Positions 6,986 through 11,476 of a stretch of DNA of 11,476 nucleotides are shown here, piece by piece. The DNA is from an uncultured Atopobiaceae bacterium (lineage in GTDB: Bacteria > Actinomycetota > Coriobacteriia > Coriobacteriales > Atopobiaceae): the NCBI GenBank assembly GCA_944321005.1, contig CALUJT010000045.1, positions 1 through 11,476 on the forward strand, written 5' to 3'. The position numbers and the translations under genes were made by a program. The notes beneath the pieces were generated by a model. The model was not told the DNA's origin, made no database searches, and was given only the letters and a program-made list of their open reading frames with translations. Numbering within the stretch: the first letter of the stretch is position 1; every line of letters begins with the position of its first letter.

Positions 6986-7904
6986 TGTTCTCTCCTCCCA
7001 GAAGCAGGTACATCTCGGCCATGCGGGTGAGCACGCCCGCGTTCACCTGGTCGAGGATGCGCGAGCGCGCGCAGTCGGCCACGTCGGCGTTGATCTCCAT
7101 GCCGCGGTTCATGGGGCCGGGGTGGCAGATGATGGCCTCGGGCTTCATGCGGTTCACGCGCTCCATGTCCAGGCCCCAGAGGCGGTTGTACTCGCGGCGG
7201 GACGGGATGGCCGCGCCCTCCATGCGCTCGAGCTGGACGCGGAGCATGTAGACGACGTCCATCTCGGGGATGACGGCGTCGAGGTCGGCCGTCTGCGGGA
7301 CGCCGTAGTAGTCCGGGTCGTCCACCTGGAACGTGGGCGGGCCCACCAGCGTGACGTCGGCGTCCATGGTCTTGAGCGCGGGCACGAGGCTGCCGCAGAC
7401 GCGGCTGTGGGAAAGGTCGCCCACGATGGCGACCTTGAGGCCGTCGAGGTGGCCGAAGTTCTCGCGGATGGTGTAGAGGTCGAGCATCGCCTGCGTGGGG
7501 TGCTGGTGCTTGCCGTCGCCGGCGTTGATGACGATGGCGTCGGTGTGCTCGGTGATCTTCTGCGGCGTGCCGGCGAGCTTGGCGCGGCAGATGAACATGT
7601 CGACGTTCATGGCGTCGATGGTCTCGATGGTGTCCGCCAGGCTCTCGCCCTTCACGACCGAGCTCGTGGCGCCGCCCATGGAGAGGCTGTCGGCGGAGAG
7701 GCGCTTCTCGGCGAGCTCGAAGGAGCTCTTGGTGCGCGTGGAGGGCTCGAGGAACAGGTTCACGATCGTGCGGCCGCGAAGCGCGGGGACCTTCTTGATG
7801 GCGCGCCTGTTGACCTCGGAGAACGAGCGGGCGGTGTCAAGGATCTGCGTGATGTCGTCGGCCGTGAGGCTCGTCGTGTCGATGAGGTGCTTTACTGACA
7901 GCAT
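6969..7904 (-). CDS. pyrB: Aspartate carbamoyltransferase catalytic subunit
   Basis: A 311-residue enzyme joining carbamoyl phosphate and aspartate, the committed step of the pathway. The carbamoyl-phosphate motif FLEPSTRTKSSFE (51-63), the SVVKGESLADT loop with K85, GDGKHQHPTQ (130-138) and a C-terminal PGPMNRG are present. At the site usually reading RHxxxG the protein has CRAKLAG: the arginine (R107) is kept but the following histidine is alanine. No pyrI regulatory subunit is in the window, as expected for Gram-positive ATCases controlled by PyrR at the transcript level. ATG 7904 is one nucleotide after the pyrR stop, with GGAGG about 11 nt upstream. The gene overlaps pyrC by 17 nt. Confidence 0.96.
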   Translation of the reverse strand: MLSVKHLIDTTSLTADDITQILDTARSFSEVNRRAIKKVPALRGRTIVNLFLEPSTRTKSSFELAEKRLSADSLSMGGATSSVVKGESLADTIETIDAMNVDMFICRAKLAGTPQKITEHTDAIVINAGDGKHQHPTQAMLDLYTIRENFGHLDGLKVAIVGDLSHSRVCGSLVPALKTMDADVTLVGPPTFQVDDPDYYGVPQTADLDAVIPEMDVVYMLRVQLERMEGAAIPSRREYNRLWGLDMERVNRMKPEAIICHPGPMNRGMEINADVADCARSRILDQVNAGVLTRMAEMYLLLGGENNGVSA

Positions 7905-7905
7905 G

Positions 7906-8487
7906 TTAGCGGTCGCCTCCGTTCTTCTTGGCGGGCGTTGCGGCGGGCCTCGTCCAGATCTCCACCGCGTTGACCTCGTCGTAGGGGGCGATGGTCACGC
8001 GGACGTCCTCCTCGTGCGAGGAGGGGACGTTCTTGCCCACGTAGTCGGCGCGGATGGGAAGCTCGCGGTGCCCGCGGTCGATCATGACGGCGAGCTGCAC
8101 CGTCTTGGGGCGCCCGAGGTCGATGAGGGCGTCGAGGGCGGCGCGGATGGTGCGCCCGGTGTAGAGGACGTCGTCCACGAGCACGATGTCGCGGTCGTCG
8201 ACGCCGAAGGGGATGTCGGTCCCAAACTCGACGGGGGCGATCTTGCGGCTCACGTCGTCGCGGTAGAAGCTCACGTCGAGCGTGCCCACGGGCGGGCGGA
8301 CCCCCTCGATCTTCTCGATCTCGTCGGCGAGGAGCGGGGCGATGGCGGCCCCGCGGCGCACGATGCCCACCAGGGCGATCTTGGAGGCGCCCTCGTTCCT
8401 CTCGATGATCTCATGGGCGATGCGGGTGAGCGCGCGGCTCATGCCCTGCTCGTCCATGATCTGGGCCTTGAGCACAGGCTGGTCCAT
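7906..8487 (-). CDS. pyrR: Bifunctional pyr operon RNA-binding attenuator / uracil phosphoribosyltransferase
   Basis: A 193-residue type I phosphoribosyltransferase-fold protein. The PRPP loop IVLVDDVLYTGRT (101-113) and the motifs VGIVRRG and DVSFYRDD match PyrR. PyrR senses UMP/UTP against PRPP and binds the pyr mRNA leader to favour termination; many members also have uracil phosphoribosyltransferase activity. The start is set at ATG 8487, which has AGAAGGGAG upstream. A longer frame beginning at 8532 would run through the leader terminator and is rejected. The C-terminal tail (PAATPAKKNGGDR) is a short basic extension. It is the first gene of pyrRBCKDF, and the leader directly upstream has the expected terminator and antiterminator. 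Confidence 0.95.
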   Translation of the reverse strand: MDQPVLKAQIMDEQGMSRALTRIAHEIIERNEGASKIALVGIVRRGAAIAPLLADEIEKIEGVRPPVGTLDVSFYRDDVSRKIAPVEFGTDIPFGVDDRDIVLVDDVLYTGRTIRAALDALIDLGRPKTVQLAVMIDRGHRELPIRADYVGKNVPSSHEEDVRVTIAPYDEVNAVEIWTRPAATPAKKNGGDR

Positions 8488-8502
8488 GGGGCTCCCTTCT
8501 CG

Positions 8503-8539
8503 AAAAAAGACGTCCTGCCGGCGAGCCGGCACGGACGTC
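8503..8539 (-). terminator. pyr leader attenuator (intrinsic terminator before pyrR)
   Basis: GACGTCC (8539-8533) pairs with GGACGTC (8515-8509), and the stem continues through a bulged G and T-A to GCCGG/CCGGC around a CTCG loop, about 13 bp in all. Six T follow at once (8508-8503). The T-run ends 15 nt before the pyrR ATG. This is a textbook intrinsic terminator placed ahead of the whole operon. Confidence 0.9.
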
Positions 8540-8600
8540 GAGAAAAGGCTATGGGAAGCGCCCCCGTGAGGACCTGACCTTGCTGGCGTCTCGCACCGGC
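8525..8600 (-). promoter_or_regulatory. pyr leader antiterminator and candidate PyrR-binding hairpin
   Basis: The minus-strand segment GCCGGTGCGAGACG (8600-8587) can pair with CGTCCGTGCCGGC (8537-8525), which is part of the 5' arm of the terminator. That gives 13 pairs (two G-U) with one bulged A, and the two structures exclude each other. The same upstream segment can also fold alone as GGTG-CGAGA-CGCC (8597-8585). Its five-base loop fits the NGNGA pattern of PyrR-binding loops described in Bacillus, although the flanking CC/GG pairs differ. High uridine nucleotide with PyrR would hold the small hairpin and allow termination. The pairing is read directly; PyrR binding is inferred. Confidence 0.7.
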
Positions 8601-8615
8601 TTAAAAATCAATCCC

Positions 8616-8621
8616 AGTCTA
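8616..8621 (-). promoter_or_regulatory. Candidate -10 box for the pyr operon
   Basis: TAGACT on the minus strand lies in a relatively AT-rich stretch between the ATPase gene and pyrR, preceded by TG. No convincing -35 box is found 16-18 nt upstream. Initiation here would give a leader of about 120 nt that contains the whole attenuator. Weakly supported. Confidence 0.3.
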
Positions 8622-8661
8622 CACCATTGCGGGCGACGGGAGGGCCGGCGCGTCGCGGCCG

Positions 8662-10443
8662 TCACGCGCGCGGGTTGGTCACGCGGTCGCACCCGTCCGG
8701 CGCCTCGGGCTGGTAGTTCACCGCCATGGCGGCGGCCTCGGCGCGGGTGAGCGGGGCCGCGGCGTTGACCGTGCCGCCGTTGCCCATCACCTTGTTGGCC
8801 ACGGCCCAGGCGACGTCGGTGAGGGCGAACTCGGAGATGGTGCCCACGTCCGTGATCTTGGAGAGGGCGTCGAGCGCGGGTGGGGCGTAGGTCCCCCGCG
8901 CGCGGGCGACGCGGGAGAGCATGACCGCGAACTCCTCGCGCGTGGTGGGGTCCTCCGGGCGGAAGCGGGTCCCAGGGCCGCCGGCGCCCACGATGCCGTG
9001 GCGCTGGGCCCAGGCGAGCGCGGGGGCGAAGCCCTCCTCCCCCGTGACGTCCTCGAAGCCCGCCGGCGCGACGTCCTCGGCGCCCCCGTCCCCCTCGAGG
9101 AAGCCGCCGCACATGCTGTGGAGCAGGCCCACGGCCTCGCCCCTCAGGAGCGGCGCGTGCGGGCGGGAGAGGTTCTCCTCGTTGTCGGCGAGGTAGTAGA
9201 GGTTGTAGGCGCGCTCGACCGGCACGGAGTACCAGGCGGCGGACTCCACGTCGTCGTAGTGGCCGCAGCGCTTGACCGTGAAGCTGTAGGAGGTGTCCAC
9301 GAGACGGTAGCGCTGGCGCGCCTCCTCGGTGAGGTCAACCTCGATCGTGTAGGTGCCCTCGTCCACGGCCTCGCGGACCACGCGGCCGTCCTCGTCCTTG
9401 AGGTAGACGACCGAGTAGGCGGAGGGGTCGAGCGGGGCGTAGAAGACCGCGCTGCCGCTGCGGACCTGGTAGCGGGCCCCCGGCACGGTGACGGGGCCGC
9501 CGGTGTAGGCGACGTAGAAGCGGTTCTCCCGCCCGTCGGCGCCCCTCTCGGGGATGAGGCCGTCGGCACCCGCGGGGAGGAGCGTGTAGGGGGTGCTCGC
9601 CACGAGCCGGTCGATGACGACCTTCTCCCCCGCCGCCGCGGACGGGGCGGGGTCGAACTGGGCGGCGTATGCCGCGACGACCTCCTTGGCGGGACCGTCC
9701 ATGCGCTCCTCGCCCTTCTCGATCCAGATGGCGCGGTCGCAGATGCGGGCGACCTGGGCCATGGAGTGGGAGACGAAGAGGACCGTCACGTCGCCGGACT
9801 CGATGAAGCTTCTGATGCGGGCCTCGCACTTCTGCTGGAAGAAGACGTCGCCCACGGAGAGGGTCTCGTCCACGATGAGGACGTCGGGCTCGGTGACCGT
9901 GGCGATGGCGAAGGCGATGCGCGCGACCATGCCCGAGGAGTAGTTCTTGAGGGGCATGTCCATGAAGTCCTCGAGCTCGGCGAAGTCGATGATGTCCTGG
10001 AGGTGCTCGTCGATGAAATCGCGCGAGTAGCCGAGGAGGGCGCCGTTGAGGTAGATGTTCTCGCGGGCCGTGAGCTCGGGGTCGAAGCCGGCGCCGAGCT
10101 CGATGAGCGGCGCGATGTTGCCGCGCACGACGATGGAGCCCTCTGAGGGCTCGAGAACTCCGGCGATGCACTTGAGCATCGTGGACTTGCCGGAGCCGTT
10201 GGTGCCCACGAGGCCCACGACCTCGCCGCGGCGCACCTTGAAGCTCACGTGGTTGAGGGCGCGGAACTCCTTGAAGAACAGCTCGTGCCTCATGATCTTG
10301 ATGAAGTACTCCTTGAGGTTGTTGAGCTGCTCGCTGGCTATGTTGAAGATCATCGAGACGTCGTCGACCTCGATGGCGTACTCAGCGTCGCCGCTGTCGC
10401 GGGAGTCGCGGGCCCGGGGGCCGCGGGCGGTGGAGTCAGACAT
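8662..10443 (-). CDS. Wzt/TagH-type polysaccharide-export ABC ATPase with C-terminal Ig-like and SLH repeats
   Basis: A 593-residue protein. Residues 22-265 form an ABC ATPase: Walker A GTNGSGKST (80-88), signature YSSGM (168-172), Walker B DVLIVDET (187-194, E193) and H-loop H226. The region FNIASEQLNNLKEYF resembles Wzt/TagH/RfbB exporters of teichoic acid and O-antigen. After a linker, residues about 305-392 are a beta-rich module with EGTYTIEVDL and YSFTVKR, like bacterial Ig-type domains. Three SLH repeats follow (about 396-446, 462-516, 530-577), recognisable by YDDV/FEDV/ITDV openings and LRGE, TREE and TRAE at the usual ITRAE site. No membrane segment or signal peptide separates them, so they are predicted cytoplasmic. 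By analogy with Wzt they may bind the polysaccharide cargo. ATG 10443 is 10 nt after the permease stop, so the two genes form a pair. Confidence 0.9.
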   Translation of the reverse strand: MSDSTARGPRARDSRDSGDAEYAIEVDDVSMIFNIASEQLNNLKEYFIKIMRHELFFKEFRALNHVSFKVRRGEVVGLVGTNGSGKSTMLKCIAGVLEPSEGSIVVRGNIAPLIELGAGFDPELTARENIYLNGALLGYSRDFIDEHLQDIIDFAELEDFMDMPLKNYSSGMVARIAFAIATVTEPDVLIVDETLSVGDVFFQQKCEARIRSFIESGDVTVLFVSHSMAQVARICDRAIWIEKGEERMDGPAKEVVAAYAAQFDPAPSAAAGEKVVIDRLVASTPYTLLPAGADGLIPERGADGRENRFYVAYTGGPVTVPGARYQVRSGSAVFYAPLDPSAYSVVYLKDEDGRVVREAVDEGTYTIEVDLTEEARQRYRLVDTSYSFTVKRCGHYDDVESAAWYSVPVERAYNLYYLADNEENLSRPHAPLLRGEAVGLLHSMCGGFLEGDGGAEDVAPAGFEDVTGEEGFAPALAWAQRHGIVGAGGPGTRFRPEDPTTREEFAVMLSRVARARGTYAPPALDALSKITDVGTISEFALTDVAWAVANKVMGNGGTVNAAAPLTRAEAAAMAVNYQPEAPDGCDRVTNPRA

Positions 10444-10453
10444 GGGAACCGTC

Positions 10454-11278
10454 CTAGATGAAGAGGATGAACTTGTGCTCGGTCCTGCGGAAGACCCAGA
10501 CGCCCACGACGAACGCGAGCACGGCCCAGAAGACCGCGAGCAGAATGACCGTGAGGCCGGGGCTCGCCTGGTAGACGATCGCGCAGCGCATCATGTCGAT
10601 GTAGTTGTACATGGGATTGGCCTTCACCACCCAGATGACGATCTGGGGGGCGCCGGCGTTGGTGAGAAGCGAGAGGTCCCAGAAGACGGGCGTGAGGTAG
10701 TTCCAGGCGGTGATGGCGACGCTCCAGAGGTGGATCATGTCGCGGAAGAAGACGGCGGCCGCGCCGATGAGCAGGCTGATGCCGATGCAGAAGACCATGA
10801 GCAGAAGGAGCGCGGGGATCATCCAGACCAGGTGCCAGGTGGGCATCACGCGGAAGAAGAGCATGACCACGACGACTGCGATGAGCGAGAATCCGAAGTT
10901 CATCATCGCCGAGAAGACCTTCTGGACCGGGAACACCCAGCGGTCGACCTTCACCTTCTTGAGGAGCGGGGCCGCCGAGATGATGGAGTTGAGGCCGCCC
11001 GTGGTGGCCTCGGTCATGAGCGAGAAGGTGATGTTGCCCACGATGAGGTAGAGCGGGTAGTTCTCGACGTTGGAGCCGCGGAGGAAGTAGGAGAAGACGA
11101 AGCTCATGATGATCATCATGAGCAGAGGGTTGAGGACGCTCCAGATGACGCCGAGGACGGAGCGCCGGTAGCGGAGCTTGAAGTCCTTGGTGACGAGCTG
11201 CTGGAGGATGAAGCGGTCCTTGTTCTTCTTTCCGCCCGCGTGCGCCCTCAGGCCATGGGTCTCGGAGTCGTGGGTCAA
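10454..11278 (-). CDS. ABC-2 polysaccharide exporter permease, Wzm/TagG type
   Basis: A 274-residue integral membrane protein with about six membrane segments (near 44-65, 77-97, 127-144, 150-178, 185-201, 242-263). It has the N-terminal amphipathic motif QQLVTKDFKLRYRRSVLG and FFRDM before segment five, both usual in TagG/Wzm/RfbA permeases. With the adjoining ATPase it would move a lipid-linked surface polysaccharide or teichoic-acid-like polymer across the membrane. The start is uncertain. TTG 11278 has GGGAGG 4 nt upstream and lies about 33 nt after a likely promoter. The alternative ATG at 11305 adds nine residues but has no ribosome site and would leave a leader of only about 6 nt. No glycosyltransferases are visible, so the polymer cannot be named. 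Confidence 0.88.
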   Translation of the reverse strand: MTHDSETHGLRAHAGGKKNKDRFILQQLVTKDFKLRYRRSVLGVIWSVLNPLLMMIIMSFVFSYFLRGSNVENYPLYLIVGNITFSLMTEATTGGLNSIISAAPLLKKVKVDRWVFPVQKVFSAMMNFGFSLIAVVVVMLFFRVMPTWHLVWMIPALLLLMVFCIGISLLIGAAAVFFRDMIHLWSVAITAWNYLTPVFWDLSLLTNAGAPQIVIWVVKANPMYNYIDMMRCAIVYQASPGLTVILLAVFWAVLAFVVGVWVFRRTEHKFILFI

Positions 11279-11317
11279 GGTACCTCCCGACGCTGCGGTT
11301 TGCATATCACGTAGGGA

Positions 11318-11326
11318 ATCCTAGCA
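11318..11326 (-). promoter_or_regulatory. Candidate extended -10 promoter for the exporter pair
   Basis: TGCTAGGAT on the minus strand matches the extended -10 form TGnTAnnAT. It lies between the tRNA terminator and the permease gene, in an AT-richer stretch. No good -35 is seen. Its predicted start point near 11311 is one reason for preferring the TTG start of the permease. Confidence 0.4.
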
Positions 11327-11366
11327 CAGGGAAATGCGGGCCATAAAAATCGCGACTCGCAGCATG

Positions 11367-11390
11367 AAAAAAGCCGCCCGGGAGGCGGCT
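11367..11390 (-). terminator. Intrinsic terminator of the tRNA-Asn transcript
   Basis: AGCCGCC (11390-11384) pairs with GGCGGCT (11378-11372) around a 5-nt loop and is followed by six T on the minus strand (11372-11367, sharing its first base with the stem). It lies 10 bp after the encoded CCA of the tRNA and separates it from the exporter genes. Confidence 0.85.
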
Positions 11391-11399
11391 CGGAATGTC

Positions 11400-11474
11400 T
11401 GGCTCCCCGGGTAGGATTCGAACCTACGACACGCTGATTAACAGTCAGCTGCGCTACCACTGCGCCACCGGGGA
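11400..11474 (-). tRNA. tRNA-Asn (anticodon GTT)
   Basis: A full cloverleaf can be drawn on the minus strand. Acceptor TCCCCGG (11474-11468) pairs with CCGGGGA. The D arm is GCGC/GCGC with loop AGTGGTA. The anticodon stem GCTGA/TCAGC holds the loop CTGTTAA with anticodon GTT. The T arm is GTAGG/CCTAC with loop TTCGAAT. The discriminator is G and the CCA end is encoded (11402-11400). It reads asparagine codons AAC and AAU. Confidence 0.96.
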
Positions 11475-11476
11475 AT

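Noticed and set aside
5660..7030. Long plus-strand open frame (456 codons) over pyrC
   Set aside because: Antisense shadow of pyrC with low-complexity Val/Gly/His/Asp composition and no motif.
8488..8532. Upstream start for pyrR that adds 15 residues
   Set aside because: Those codons lie in the leader terminator and have no ribosome site, whereas ATG 8487 does.
8628..8661. Hairpin GGCCG/CGGCC just after the ATPase stop as a terminator
   Set aside because: The stem is only about 5 bp and no T-run follows it, so I do not call a terminator there.
10055..11314. Plus-strand frame with a very acidic, His/Glu/Asp-rich C-terminal half
   Set aside because: Antisense of the ATPase start and permease; the acidic-histidine pattern is what hydrophobic membrane codons give when read backwards in this frame.
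11275..11460. Small minus-strand frame containing VVGSNPTRGA
   Set aside because: It is a translation of the tRNA-Asn gene and its terminator; this peptide pattern is a well-known false call from tRNA T arms.
1..11476. Mobile elements or CRISPR arrays
   Set aside because: No transposase, integrase, flanking target duplications or regularly spaced repeats were seen; the only tandem repeat is the short in-frame one in pyrD.

Overview
The window looks like chromosome of a high-GC Gram-positive bacterium of the phylum Actinomycetota, most likely class Coriobacteriia (an Olsenella/Atopobium-like organism). This is inferred from three things: strongly G/C-biased third codon positions, an actinobacterial-type integration host factor (mIHF) beside gmk and rpoZ, and a PyrR-headed pyrimidine operon with the NAD-linked PyrK/PyrD type of dihydroorotate dehydrogenase. 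Every gene I can support is on the minus strand, so the window is described from its high-coordinate end in the direction of transcription.

First comes a complete tRNA-Asn(GTT) with its own intrinsic terminator (11367-11474). It is followed by a two-gene ABC exporter for a surface polysaccharide: a Wzm/TagG-type permease and a Wzt/TagH-type ATPase. The ATPase is unusual. Behind a complete nucleotide-binding domain it carries an Ig-like beta module and three S-layer homology (SLH) repeats, modules normally found outside the cell.

Next, after a 174-bp leader, is the pyrimidine operon pyrR-pyrB-pyrC-pyrK-pyrD-pyrF (8487 to 3194). Its genes overlap or nearly touch, which suggests translational coupling. 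The leader has a strong terminator just before pyrR and an upstream segment that can pair with the terminator's 5' arm, the arrangement expected for PyrR-controlled attenuation. It encodes steps from carbamoyl phosphate to dihydroorotate and orotate, plus the last step, OMP to UMP. carA, carB and pyrE are not in the window.

A 197-bp, locally AT-rich gap (2997-3193) separates pyrF from the next unit, mihF-gmk-rpoZ-thiI. The gap holds two similar direct repeats, each with an interrupted dyad, and a hairpin close to the mihF ribosome binding site. mIHF is a nucleoid protein, Gmk makes GDP, RpoZ is the RNA polymerase omega subunit and ThiI is a tRNA/thiamine sulfur-transfer enzyme. The unit ends at a strong hairpin terminator (479-512). 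Beyond it, the start of a comEA-like competence gene runs off the left edge.

I see no mobile element, CRISPR array, rRNA or origin. The item most worth following up is the SLH-tailed export ATPase. The pyr leader, the mihF upstream repeats and a 15-bp tandem repeat inside pyrD follow.
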